Shown one piece after another: positions 22,690-34,500 of a stretch of 64,000 nt of DNA. Numbering within the stretch: position 1 is the first letter of the stretch; the number at the start of each line of letters is the position of its first letter. Both the position numbers and the translations under genes were made by a program. Origin of the DNA: Symbiodinium natans (lineage: Eukaryota > Sar > Dinophyceae > Suessiales > Symbiodiniaceae). The DNA is taken from NCBI GenBank assembly GCA_905221605.1, contig CAJNDS010002473.1, forward strand, positions 84,501 through 148,500, given 5' to 3'. The notes under the pieces are model-generated. The model searched no databases and was not told the origin of the DNA. It was given only the letters and a program-made list of their open reading frames with translations.

Positions 22690-25009
22690 TATTCATATAC
22701 TAACTTGCCGACCTTTTGCTTCGGTCTGGGTGCTCCTCGGATCCTGCTGCTTGGCACGCCTGGGCATCACAAGGCCAGAGATCCGAGCATCAACGTCGAA
22801 ATGCATCCAAAGAGCTCCCAAAGTACGGTTTAGGGTTTAGGGTTTAGGGTTTAGGGTTTAGGGTTTAGGGTTTAGGGTTTAGGGTTTAGGGTATAGGGTT
22901 CAGGGTTTAGGGTTTAGGGTTTAGTAAAGCCAGCAGAAAGTCTTCCTTAGGCCCTACCCACCCCAAACAACAAACAACGCAGTTGGCGTCGGGTTTGCGT
23001 CAGCGAATGTGCGGGTACGCCTTTCCTTAGAGTTGGAACAGTTAGGGGCGCGCACTCCCTAACCCTACGTTAAAACTCTGAACCTTAAAGCCTTAAAGCC
23101 CTATAAGCCCTCTAAGCCCTAAAGCCCCAAGCCCTGACTGAAGCAGGCAAAACCCAAAGATCCTAAAACCTGCCTAAAACGCCAGAGCCCTAAACCAGAA
23201 GCCTTAAACCCGACCGGCCCCCAGCTATACCGGAGTACCTAGACAACCCTAAAGCGCGAAAGCCTAAACCTTAGTACTTCAAACTTAAACTTTACGACCT
23301 TAAGCTTTAAGTTATCTAAGCCCTAAAATCCCAAATCCCTAGAACCCTAAGCCCCAAACCCTAGAACGCACCCCACAGCCGAGGGAAACCCTAAGCCCCA
23401 AAACCCTAAAACCCTAAACTAAAACCCCAGTAAAACCAACCCACAACCACAGCACCGGGAGGACGGGGGGGGGGGGGGGGTCGGGGGGGGGAGGGGGGGT
23501 CAGGGGGGGGGGGGGCGGGGGGGGGGGGCGGGGTGGGGGTGTGGGGGTCGGGGGGCGGGGGGGGGGGGCGGGGTGGGGGTGTGGGGGTCGGGGAGGGGGC
23601 GTCTGCGCAGCGCCTGACCACATTCGGTCAGCAGCGCTCTTGCCAATTCAAGTAGATGTTTGGGGTCCAGGATTTAGTCCTAGCAGCGCCAGCCCCCCAC
23701 AGTCTTAAACAAATAAATGCTCGGAACCCAGGCAAGCTCCTCAGACCGTATAGAGAGACTTGCTTTCAGGTCCAAATACTGGACCATGGGACAATCTGGG
23801 GGTTTTAGTGTTTGGGGGTTGGGTGCGGGATTTGGGCACGCCGAGGGTATCCTACCTAGGACTTCTGAGAACAGAAGTTGAAACTTGAGCCCTTACACCA
23901 CAGATCGCGATACACTAGCCCCCGCATAGGGTTTAGAGTTTAGGGTTTAGGGTTAGGGCTTACTCGTAGGGTTTAGGGTGTAGGGTTTAGGGTCTAGGGT
24001 TTAGGGTTTAGGGTTTTGGGTGGCTGTACAGCCTCAGCAGTGGCGGAATCACATTTTCTTTTGGCTCTGGCGCGTTTTTGGTGATGAAGAACTGATCCCT
24101 CCAAACCTTATACCCTACGCCCCTTGAAGCCCCAAATTCCTGAACCCGACACCGCCGGATTGTTCAAAGCCTCGATTCAGTCATGGCCAATGATTTCCAT
24201 CAGGGCAAAAAGGGGAGGAGTGCTTTGAAGTGGCTCCAGCCTTTGCTACCCTAAACCCGTGTGTGTCTGTAAACCCTCTCACAAGCAGAAAGTTTCTGCT
24301 AAACCCTGAAAATCCTGAAACTCCCGAAGCTCTGAAGCTTAAACCCTATTGCCCCAGTACCTATACCCCCCCCCCCCCCCCGTCCTCAAGCCTTGCAGCA
24401 GGAGACCTTAGGGTTCAGGGTTTAGGGTTTATCGTTTTGGGTGTAGGGTTCTGTGTACTTACTTCGGGTTTAGGTGTTAGGGGGCCAGGGTAGTTTCACT
24501 GGGAATCTTTCGCTTGCTTCTCCACTCGCCAGCCGCCCCTTTAAAGTCCTTCCAGGGTTTGGGGTTTAGTGTTTGGGGTTTAGGGTTTAGGGTTTAGGGT
24601 GGTGCTCAATCCTGAACCTGCCCCAAACCCTAAGGCCTAAACCCCGTCCCCTCGATTCCCCGCCTGTTGTGCCGGCTCAGTTCCTAGCATGTTGCCGTCC
24701 TAAACCTACAACCCTGAACCCTAAACCGCTATCCTTGGATATTGGGCGCTCCTAGAGCAAGTCCCCTAGAACCCCAGAATCCCAAATCCCTTAGGTTTAG
24801 GGTTTAGGGTTTAGGGTTCAGGGTTCAGGGTTCAGGGTTTAGGGTTTAGGGTTTAGGGTTTAGGGTTTAGGGTTTAGGCTTGAGGGTTTCCGAAGCCCAC
24901 AAGTAGAAGCCCGAAGCAACTTCACCAGCGAGCGTTTTGAGCCAGTGTGGCGGCCGCCATCTTGCCACTCCGCTGTAGAGTGGCTGGCTGGTTCTTACTC
25001 GGGAATAAG
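18561..25009 (+). CDS. P-loop sulfotransferase-like gene, 5' part
   Basis: Inferred start ATG at 18561 (context TTCCATGG) encoding MDPAHVEEVEDAMCDS. A GC donor at 18609 allows a phase-0 join to 18863, which reads VQVVLGGLPRTGTYLL. The GLPRTGT loop is the PAPS phosphate-binding signature of the algal/protist sulfotransferase (Sulfotransfer_4-like) family, which transfers sulfate from PAPS. Later exons of the family could not be placed. Several coding-looking islands downstream (19746, 21166, 21809, 22338, 22706, 24032, 24156, 24907) may belong to it or to another gene. The alternative is another P-loop enzyme with the same loop. Confidence 0.45.
18863..18905 (+). CDS. exon with GLPRTGT P-loop
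   Basis: TCAAG acceptor, VQVVLGGLPRTGTYLL. GLPRTGT is the recognised motif. The donor is uncertain. Confidence 0.55.
19746..19814 (+). CDS. candidate exon, unrecognised
   Basis: TTGAG acceptor, EAILAELGLNRTLLSIHELV then RSQPF. Coding-like, with no motif. Confidence 0.35.
19917..19984. other. GC-rich double hairpin
   Basis: GCCGC-TAAA-GCGGC (19917-19930), then a perfect 9-bp stem GCGGGGTGC / GCACCCCGC with a 5-base loop (19962-19984). It stands out from the AT/telomeric surroundings. It could be a structured RNA or an element terminus. Function unknown. Confidence 0.35.
20200..20465 (-). repeat. long telomeric tract with CCCTCAA variants
   Basis: Over 30 units, perfect CCCTAAA in the second half and CCCTCAA/CACTCAA variants in the first. 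Confidence 0.95.
21166..21223 (+). CDS. candidate exon, unrecognised
   Basis: AACAG acceptor, GACASGALSELCSLDEVEA, GC-rich codons. Telomeric tracts lie immediately on both sides. Confidence 0.35.
21230..21420 (+). repeat. telomeric tract grading into CTTAGGG and GGGATTA arrays
   Basis: TTTAGGG to 21320, CTTAGGG to 21355, then GGGATTA units to 21418. Three homogeneous blocks in series. Confidence 0.95.
21515..21775 (-). repeat. CCCCAAA array
   Basis: About 34 units of CCCCAAA with CCCAAAA and CCCGAAA interruptions. It produces spurious long open frames on both strands (NPKPQTP; GFGVWGL). Confidence 0.95.
21809..21889 (+). CDS. candidate exon, acidic low-complexity
   Basis: Reads VPKDSSGSSDSGDDAKDDAK then PGPA, a disordered acidic linker or tail. 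Acceptor AAG. Confidence 0.4.
22338..22413 (+). CDS. candidate exon, unrecognised
   Basis: TGCACAG acceptor, RPVTTSEDPLAHLLKMAFSL then HPNF. The frame is also open upstream to about 22290. Followed by a poly-C run. Confidence 0.4.
22570..22695. repeat. AT-rich microsatellite
   Basis: ATAAATATA-type repeat ending in (AT)n. A similar block at 63540-63715 and a short one at 8178-8212. Confidence 0.9.
22706..22831 (+). CDS. candidate exon, unrecognised
   Basis: Reads FGLGAPRILLLGTPGHHKA then RDPSINVEMHPKSS before a TTTAGGG tract. An AT-rich microsatellite lies just upstream. Confidence 0.3.
23465..23600 (+). repeat. G-rich low-complexity tract
   Basis: Runs of 5-18 G with GTC/CGG interruptions, including a repeated 50-base unit. 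Could form G-quadruplexes. Spurious proline-rich frames on the other strand. Confidence 0.9.
24032..24094 (+). CDS. candidate exon, unrecognised
   Basis: GTACAG acceptor, PQQWRNHIFFWLWRVFGDEE, then a possible GA donor. Aromatic-rich. Could be part of the sulfotransferase-like gene. Confidence 0.4.
24156..24249 (+). CDS. candidate exon, unrecognised
   Basis: Reads RIVQSLDSVMANDFHQGKKG then RSALKWLQPLL. Open for 31 codons, helical. An internal CAG at 24180 could be the true acceptor. Confidence 0.4.
24907..25009 (+). CDS. candidate exon, unrecognised
   Basis: Reads ARSNFTSERFEPVWRPPSCH then SAVEWLAGSYSG. Open to the TTTAGGG tract at 25012. Could be the 3' part of the sulfotransferase-like gene. 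Confidence 0.35.
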
Positions 25010-25283
25010 GTTTAGGGTTTAGGGTTTAGGGTTTAGGGTTTAGGGTTTAGGGTTACCCTATATAATCCCTTACAGGGTATATATATAGGGCCCTAATTCC
25101 CTCATTCCCTACTAAGAACCAGGGGGTGTAGAGTTGTGGGTGGGGGAGTCTTGGGTCACAACACCCAACGATGTTAGCCCTTGGGTTTAGGATTTAGGGC
25201 AATTTAGGGTTTAGCGTTTAGGGTTTAAGGTCTAGGGGTTAGGGTTTAGGTTTATGGAGTGCTCTTGAAAAGGTAATATGCAG

Positions 25284-25339
25284 ATGGAGACCGTGGTCCA
25301 CAACAGAGCGATCAGTCGGGCGGGCAAGAGCAGCCAGTG
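25284..25339 (+). CDS. PPR exon, A half
   Basis: ATGCAG acceptor, METVVHNRAISRAGKSSQW. The first codon is ATG, but it need not be the start. GT donor (CAGTG|GTTGCT). Joins 26361 to give SSQW-LQALRMVSEM. Confidence 0.65.
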
Positions 25340-28300
25340 GTTGCTCAGCTGCAACATAAGAGGGTTTAGGGTTTAGGGTTTAGGGTTTGGCGTGTTTCTC
25401 GGATTTGGGGTTAGTTGGGTTCGGGTGACTGATCTGTGGTGTTTGGCTCGATGCTTCAGTCTTCGGAGCTTCAGATTGGAGGAGGAGCGCTTGTAGGCCA
25501 TTATTCCCTGTTCTAAGGGTTTAGGTTCCCTTGTAATCCCCTTAAAAAAAACCCAAAAAGTGCACCCTTTCTGTTCCTAGGTTACTCCTGGGTCTAGAAG
25601 ACCATGACAAGTGTCCTTATTTGGGTTTAAGAGGATCATGTTCAGGCATATTTTTCAGAGGGCTTTAAGGGCCAACCTAGGTTTTGCTTTACCTCACACC
25701 GAACCCTCCGAGCCAAAACCTGGATGCGCACTCCCTGAGCTGTCTTTGTTCACATACTTTCTGAGGCCGGGTTGACTTAGGGAATAAATTTCAAGCTCTT
25801 CGGAAGCCCACATAACTCATGGATGCTATGTTTTGGTAGCGCTAAACCCTAAACCCTGAACCCTGAACCCTAAACCCTACAGTAAACCCTAAACCCTAAA
25901 CCATTATAATAAGTAATAAATAATAACACACACATCACGTGGAAGAGCGATGGGAGCCCTCCCTCCTCTGGGACTCTCATCGCCCGATTCTTAAACCTGC
26001 AAGAGCACTACATGCTGAAAAGTCGTAACCCCCGAAACCCTAAACCCTAAACCCCAAACCGCAAACCCTAAACCCAAAACTCTAACCCTAAACCCCAAAC
26101 CCAAACCCGGACGGTCCATGCCCCCTCAATGTTATATGCTCGAACTCCACAGTCCCGATAAAGGAGGTCCTTTAAGGCCCAAGTATTCCCCCTTCAAGCG
26201 CATGGAACCCTAAGGGAAGGACCCTTAGGGAAGCCCTGAAAAGCCTAAGCCCTAAAACCCTAAACCCTAAGCCCTACACCCTAAACCCTAGACTCTAAAC
26301 CCTAAACCCTAAACCCTAAATAAGTGTATCCCTTACGACCCAAGCCCCAACGTTTGCGAGGCTTCAAGCGCTGCGAATGGTTTCGGAGATGCGGGCGAAG
26401 GCCGCAGTCGCCAGGTTCTTTCCGGACTTAACCCTCAACCCTAAACCCTAAACTCTATATCAGCCCTGGAACAACCGTTGGATCTACTGTACTACTTGCT
26501 TCAGAACCTCCCCAGAATATGACAACAACAAGTACTTGTGTGTAGGATATGCTTGGGCCTCAAACATTGCATTTTAACAGCCAGTCAGCGACAATGAAGC
26601 CTTTATTTATGCAGATTCTTCTTGTTCACACTTGGTCACCCCGAAACCACCAACTTCCATAAGCCCCAAAACCCACTAGTCCCAAGCGCGAAGCCTTAAG
26701 AACCTGACAGACCGAAACTTCGAAAACCTATAAGCACCCTAAACCCCAAGTCCTAAACCCTGAACCCAATACTCATTCAGGAGGTGCGATGCGACGTTAT
26801 CACTTTCAGTTCTCTCCTGAGCTCCTGTGAAGCTTTGCAGCAATGATTTGGGGTTCAGGGTTTGGGGTTTAGGGGTTTATGGTTTAGGGTTTAGGGTTTG
26901 GAGGTCAAAATCCTAGGCCTTCTGGTCTGGAGTAGACGCCCATGAGTTGTCCTAGACCAGGAGCCCTAAGCCCACAACCCTCCAAGTGATATGGAGCTTT
27001 CTAAACCCTTAGGCCCCCACTCCCCCTGGTTTTTAGTAGGGAATGAGGAAGCTAAGCCCTAAACCCGAAACCCTAAACCCTAAACCCCCTTTGAGGGATC
27101 GAACCCTAAACTCGAAACCCTAAACCTTAAGGTAAATCCCTTCAGAAAGCGGGGTCTTGGGACTCTTCGGGAGGCCCTCGCGCTGGATTCGACCCTTCTT
27201 GGGAAAGTGGGAGCTCCCCCAGCAAATCCCTTCGGCTTTAGTTGAGGGGGAGGGGGGGGGCCCAGGGCCCAGGGTTTAGGGGTTTAGGGTTTAGGGGGGC
27301 TGTAAACCCTAACCCATAAACCTTGAAACCCAAGCCTGAAACCCTAGCCCGCTACACCCAGTGCTTCAGATCACGAAGCCCAAAACCACCAGGCCCAAAA
27401 AAAAACACCCAAACTCCCTAATACACCCCCCCCAACCATCCCATAACCCTAGGCCCGAAACCCTAAATCCTGGATCCTAAGCCCTAAGCCCCCATGTGTA
27501 AGGAGAGGGCCAGCCAATGGGAGTCGGCTTTGCTGGTCTTCAAGTGGATGCTCTTCCGCAAGCCCCAAAAGCTAAGGATCCACGTGACATGTACCTGAAT
27601 TTAGGTTTAGGGTTTAGGGTTTAGGGCCGTTTAGGGTTTATACTTGAGCCCCGAAGGCACAGTATAGCAAGTACTTTACAGGCCCAAGCATATCCTACTT
27701 AGGTATATGGCCCCCTATAGGGAACCTCCTGACACCCTACGCCCTGAATCAGAACCCTAAACCCCGAATTCTAAGCCCTAAATCTAAGCCCTACACCCCA
27801 AACCCCAAACCCCAAGCCCGAAACCCTATACTCATTCAGCAGGTGCGATGCGATGTTATCACTTTCAGTTCTCTCCTTAGCATACCCTATTGGGGTACAT
27901 GGCTCCTTACGGAATCCCCTAAAAGTCTAAGCCCTGAACCCTTGATCCCGAACCCTAAACCCTAAACCCTAAACCCTAAACCCTAAACCCTGAGCCTTCA
28001 ACCCAGGATGTCCGAGTCGGGCGTGCAACCCAACGTCGCCGCTCGCACGCACTTGTGTTGCGGCTTCATGGGAGGCCTATAGAGTACCCCCTTTTATTTC
28101 TGGGATGCCCAGTACGACCCTTTTCTCCCTTTTTTTGGGGGGTGTAGCTTCCCTTATAAACCCCTTTAAGCAACAAAGGGGTACCCTTTTTAAGCCTAGG
28201 TTACTGGGCAGCCTAGATTTGAAATTTCTGAGTATTTTGTCTAGATAGGATCTTCCTCTCTCTCTCTCTCAATGTCTCTGTGTTTTGTTTTGTGGCTTCT

Positions 28301-31300
28301 GTGCTTCTGTTTTGTTGCAGGGCGTAAGGCTTTGGTTTAGGACCGGCTTCTGGGTGGAGAAAGCGGTTTTGGGCTTGGGGTTTAGAAGTTCAGGTCCGGG
28401 AAAGTTGAGGGCTTAAGGTTCAGTTTTTGGGGTTTAGGTCTTCAAGGTTTAGGGGACGAAGAATTGAATGGGACGCCAACCTTATAGCAGAATGTACCAG
28501 CCTTTTTACGAGGGGGGAAGCTTCGGCTTGTAGGTTTAGGGCTTTAGGGCTTTAGGGCTTTAGGGCTTTAGGGCAGCTTTAGGGCTTTAGGGCTTTAGGG
28601 CTTTAGGGCTTTTAGGGGCTTTTGGGCTTTAGGGACTTTAGGGCTTTAGGGGCTGTAGGGCTTTAGGGTCTTAGGGCTTTAGGGGCTTTAGGGCTTTAGG
28701 GCTTTAGGGCTTTTAGGGGCTTTAGGGACTTTAGGGCTTTAGGGGCTGTAGGGCTTTAGGGTCTTAGGGCTTTAGGGGCTTTAGGGCTTTAGGGCTTTAG
28801 GGCTTTAGGGGCTTTAGGGCTTTAGGGCTTTAGGGCTTTAGGGCTTTAGGGCTTTAGGGCTTTAGGGGCTTTAGGGCTTTAGGGCTTTAGGGCTTTAGGG
28901 GCGTTAGGGGCGTTAGGGCTCTAGGGCTTTAGGGCTTTAGGGCTTTAGGGTTTGGGGTTTAGGGTTTAGGGTATAGGGTGAAGGCCTTATTCTCTTTCAG
29001 ATCGCGAGGTGACGTACAGCGCAGCCATCGCTGCGCTGGAGAAGTCTGGTCACTGGACTGCCGCTCTGGAGTTCATGGCATCTCGGATCCTAAACCCTAA
29101 ACCCTAAACCCTAAACCCTAAACCCTAAACCCTAAACCCTAAACCCTAAACCCTAAACCCTAAACCCTAAAACTGACTCTGCCGCCGTAGGTTCGAGGGC
29201 AGCCCCTTAGGGACTTAGGGGTCCATGCGCCTAAAAGGGGTTTAGGGTTTAGGGTTTAAGGTTTAGGGTTTAGGGTTTAGGGTCCATGTACCGAAATAGG
29301 GAATACTTGGGCCTCAGAGTATATGTTTTTTAGGGACTTTGGCGCTCGAGTATATATAATACTGCGGTACATGGATCCTTAGGGCAGGCTCGTGGAGCAC
29401 TCTTGATGACCCCAGCGCCAAGCAGACAGAAACCCTAAACCCTAAACCCTAAACGCTAAACCCCAAACCTCACTCGAAACGCGCCAATCTATGTTGAAGC
29501 CCCCGCGCCCACCATGTTGCAAAACGCGCTAAGGCCGAGATGAGGACAGACTGGGTTGAGAGTTTAGGGTCTAAAGGCTTAGGGTTTAGGCTTTGGGCCC
29601 TGGGAGATCCTAAACCCTAAACCCCCAAAATGCCTTTGGAGGCATCCTTTATTTCAGGTAAATGTTCCCTCGAGTTGGCCGGGCTTGTGCGTAGGTCTGT
29701 GAGAACTACCGACGCTACATGGAACATGCGAATTCAAGGGTCCATGTACTAAAGTAGGGAATGCTCGGGCCTTAGAGTACTTGCTATTCCGGGATCCGGG
29801 TGCCGAAGTAGATCAGAGAACCCTAAACCCTAAACCCTAAACCCTAAACCCTAAACCCTAAACCCTAAACCCTAAACCCTAAACCCTAAACCCTAAACCC
29901 TAAACCCTAAACCCTAAACCCTAAACCCTAAACCCTAAACCCTAAACCCTAAACCCTAACCCATAAACCCTAAACCCTAAACCCTAAACCCTAAACCCTA
30001 AACCCTAAACCCTAAACCCTATAAAGATCACCAAAATCAACTCCTGGAGCCCCCCCCCCCCCCCCCGCCCCCGGGTAGTCCCCAGTCTCGTGGAGCACCG
30101 TGCCATGACATGGGTTTAGGGTTTGGGGTTTGGGGGTTTTAGGGTTAGGGTTTAGGGTTTTAGGGTTTAGGGTTAGGGTTTGAGCACCATAGCCAGACGT
30201 CGCTAGCAACTGATCCTAAACCGTAAACCGTAGGGGGTTCATTGGGGGGGGGGGGGGTGTCAGGGAACCTTGAGTTGCATACCCCCTTGAATTTTGGGGT
30301 TTAGGGTTTAGGGTTTAGGGTTTAGGGTTTAGGGTTTGAACCCGAGAACAGCACCTGGGGAGGAGCACCCGAATTGAGCCCAACACCATCACCTACAACT
30401 CCTCCATGAGCGCCTGCGAGAAAGCAGGCGGGCTTGTGCCGGGCTCTGTTTTTTCCCCTACTATTTGCTTAAGAAGCCCAAAAGAAAAACAAAAAAAACC
30501 TATATTACCCTTTCTTAAGTGCTTAAGAACCCCCAAAAGAAAAATAAAAAATCCCCTATAGTACCCTTTCTTAAGCAATTAGTAGTTGCCCACGACATCG
30601 GGCAGGTGAGTCCTACCTTGGCCGGGAGTGCAGGAAGTAGCTTGGTAGCCCAGTGGTACCCTTTACCCTTTTTTTTGGGGTATGGGTTCCCTTAGAAAAT
30701 AGCCAACCAAAAAAAGGGTGCCCTTATTTTAATATGGTTACTGGGCTACCAAGACAGGGATGCCTTCAAAGGTTAGGGAAAGATGAGGGCAATGCCCAGG
30801 CTACCCACAGTCCCTGTGCTAGAGACCCGCTTTTTTAGCCCGAAGAACGCTAACAAGGCCTGATGGATAGGCTTGGAGTGTGGAGTTGGACTGTTTCGGT
30901 TTAGGATTTGGGTTTAGGGTTTAGGGTTTAGGGTTTAGGGTTTAGGGTTTAGGGTTTAGGGTTTAGGGTTTAGGGTTTAGGGTTTAGGGTTTAGGGTTTA
31001 GGGTTTGGGGTTCAAATCTGCAGTTGGGGGGGGGGGGGTGTTGACCCTACTTGAAGGTTCACGGCACCCATTGGCTAACCAACCTCCAAGTACTTGGGCT
31101 CAGGGTCTAAACCTTTCCAACCCTGAAATCACGAGGTGGCTATACGTAGTGCTCCACTGTGAGCACCGTCCCAATGAAGCAGCTGCGATAGACTCGCCTT
31201 CTGCACACCCTAACTGTTCAAGGTTTGAGGTGTAGGGCTCAAGTGTCTGCAGCTAGGGTTTAGGGTTTGGGTTTTTAGGTTTTAGGGCTTAGGGGTTTTA

Positions 31301-31555
31301 GGATTTTAGGGTCTCAGGGTCTTAGAGTTGTAGGGTTTCGGGAAGCCCGTCCTAAAGCTTACATGCCTTCCACCCAGGGTCCTAAAAAACTAAGTCTCTT
31401 CAACTTCGACCTGAAAGGCGAGTGGCAGCAGGCTTTGTCGCTTCTGTCCTCACTGCAAGACCCTTGACTCTCAGAGTGGGCGGTTTTGGGTTTAGGGGCT
31501 CTAGGACACAGAGAGTGGGCCCCTTTTTGTTGTTTTCCTTTGTTTAGGGTCTTAG

Positions 31556-31599
<44 letters not shown>

Positions 31600-34500
31600 A
31601 AAAAAAATCGGGAAATGGGTAGTTCATTGGGGTCTTGGGTGGTATCCCCTTACGTTCGGGAAAGGCTCATGTCAGCACAGGACTCGGCCTGACTGGGGGT
31701 CGTGGAACCAATCCCAAAGCGCCTGAACCCTAAGCCCTAAACCCTAAACCCTAAACCCTAAACCCTAAGCTCTAACTTAGGGTGTTCCTTGCGGTGCAGC
31801 TGTGCAACTTTTTTGTAGCAGCTGTTAGTACAAAGGAGCCGGACCCGAATCTCCTCAAACTCTTGAAACGCTCAACCCTCTAGGGTTTAGGGTTTAGGGT
31901 TTAGGGTTTAGGGTTTAGGGTTTAGGGTTTAGGGTTTAGGGAACGGTCAGCCCCATGAACCCTTACCCCTGTGTATCCCTAAGGGTCCATGTACCTAATT
32001 ATGGAATACTTGGGCCTTAAAGTACTTCCTATATAAGGACTTTTGGGTCTAAGTATATAATAATGAGGTACATGGACCCTTAGGGTATCTCAAAAGCCCT
32101 CTACCGTACTTGGAGGTTCATGGTACATATAAGCCAGTTACATCTGCACTTAGAGCTGTGCTTATAACCATGTTAGGGCGCTTAAGGGGCTTCTAAGTGG
32201 CTATAAGCACAGTTCTATTTGGTTAGTAAGTGCCATGAACCTCCAAGTAAGCAGCTCAAGCGTTCAAACCCTAAACCCTAAACCCTAAACCCTAAGCGTT
32301 CGTGAGGAGGATCATCTTGAAGCTCAAGTCATCTCCTTCAGCGCTGCCGTGAGTGCATGCGAGAGTCTTTTCTCAATGGACGAGAGCCCGGTCTGGCCTT
32401 TGAACTATTCGCTTAAGAACCCCAAAAGAATACTATTCGTTAAGAACCCCAAAAGAATACTATTCGATTAAGAACCCCAAAAGAATACTATTCGCTTCAG
32501 AACCCCAAAAGAATAAGCAATAATAATCCGTATATTCCCCTTAATAAGGAAGAATACTTGTTTTTTTTTCCTTTCGTGGTTTTTATCCCAAGGGGCTTCT
32601 CCTGGGGTTCTGCGGTATGGGGTTGTGGCGTTATGGGGGTTAGGATCAATGACCCAAGGCTTCATCTAGCTCTTTGAAGTACGGTCTCTTGTGGTGGAAC
32701 CCGAAACCCTAAACCAGACCATGCAGAGCATTTTGATTGTGGGGGGCTTGTGAGCGGGGGGCTTGTGGGGGGCTTGCGGGGGGGGGGCTTGTGGGGGCCA
32801 AACCCCGTGCCGGGTACTATAGGTACTGATTGATTGAAATTCCCAGTTCGTTTCCAGCAAGGGGCGGGTTCAGCGAGAATTTGCATCCGGCGACTGTTGA
32901 GCTCGCTGGCCCTGAGCTAGTTAGGGTGTAGGGTTTAGGGTTTAGGGTTTCGGGTTTAGGGTTTAGGGCTGTTAGGGCTTTTAGGGCTGAGGGCTGAGGG
33001 CTCAGGGCACAACAGACCCAAAGGAAATCATCGTCTAGAGACCTGCCCAGGTGCATCGTGGCTCTGTTGCGTTCGGCGGGCCGGAGTTAAGATCATCAGT
33101 TCGGGATGTTCCCCCTTATACTAACTAACAGTCCTTAGTAGGATTATAGTACCCCCCCCCCCCCCTCCTCCCCTATTACAATCCCTAGTATAAGGGGGGG
33201 ACATGCCAAGTCATCAGGGTTCAGGGTTTCGGGCTTTAGCGGCGGTGAGGAAAGCACTGTCCCTGGGCCCTTCCGCGAACACCTGCCAACGATCCAACCT
33301 GCACCTAAACCCTCGACCCTAAACTCTACACCCTAAACCCTAAACCCTAGGACCCTAAACCCGAAACCCTAAACCCTAAACCTAAAACCCTAAACCTAAA
33401 ACCCTAAACCCTAAAAACCCGAAACCTTAAACCCTTCCTTCAGGAAAGGTGCCCAATGGCAGCGGGCCCTGTACTTGCTGGCGTCAATGCCGGAGCAGAG
33501 CTTGACCTTCGTCAAGGATTTTTTGGCCGGCAATCGGCTTCAATCGGGTTGAGGTTCCTGACAGGGTTTAGGGTTTAGGGCTTAGGGCTTAGGGCTTAGG
33601 GCTTAGGGCTTAGGGCTTAGGGCTTAGGGCCCTAAACCCTAAACCCTAAACCCTAAACCCTAAACCCTAAACCCTAAACCCTAAACCCTAAGGTTTTGGG
33701 CTTTAGGGAAGCATCTGTGGCAGGGTTCGGGGGTTTGCCACCCCTTTGAGTGGGAGATTTGGGGATCCCCATTTACCTCATGAGCATGGCTGCCGATGTG
33801 GGGGCTTTCTGTAAGATTTTGGTGTTTAGGCTTTAGGGTTTAGGGTTTAGGGTTTGGGGTTTAGGGTTTAGGGTTCAGGGATTAAGGTTTAGGGTTTCGG
33901 GTTTGGGGTTTAGGGTTTAGCGTTTGGGGCGCAAACTCAGACACTGACCCCTCTTGACCACCTAACTTAACTACCACCCCTGGCCCTGCCTGCATGGTCA
34001 CTTCTCGAACATGAGGTTCCCTTCTCGGGTCCTTATTATAAGGGGGCCTCTTATTTCAGGGTACCCAAAAAGGTACCGTACGTTAGAGAACTGACCACAT
34101 AGGGCTGGTTCTCTGAGTCTTGTGTTGTGTTGCGGGCCGAAGGGGGGGAGGCCAAGGTTGGGTAGTATAGAATCTCGTAAGAGTAGTTGGGGTTCTGCAA
34201 ACATGGTCCACTCTGAAACGGAACAAGACCTTGACAAACCCAGAAACACACGACCCTAGACCACTAAAACGCTAAACCACTAATTAAACCACTCAGCCCC
34301 CTAAACACCGAAACCCCTGAAACCCTCGAAGCACCCTAAACCCTAAACCCTAAACCGTACCCTAAACCCTAAACCCTAAACCGCCTAAACCCCAAACCCC
34401 AAACCCTAAACCCCAAACCCCAAACCCTAAACCCTTGCCAGCGGCCCAACTGCACACCAAAGCCAAGGCGCCAGGATGTTATCTGCTTCAATGCCGGAAT

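Noticed and set aside
23406-23623. Proline-rich frames on the minus strand
   Set aside because: Produced by a poly-G tract. No start context or neighbours.
29388-29738. Candidate exons at 29388, 29472 and 29695 (for example VCENYRRYMEHANS)
   Set aside because: They fall inside an intron whose removal (29086-30362) gives a near-canonical PPR register (one residue short). Kept only as possible alternative exons.
31819-31870. Island reading KEPDPNLLKLLKRS
   Set aside because: Lies within intron 31459-32306, whose removal gives an exact repeat spacing.
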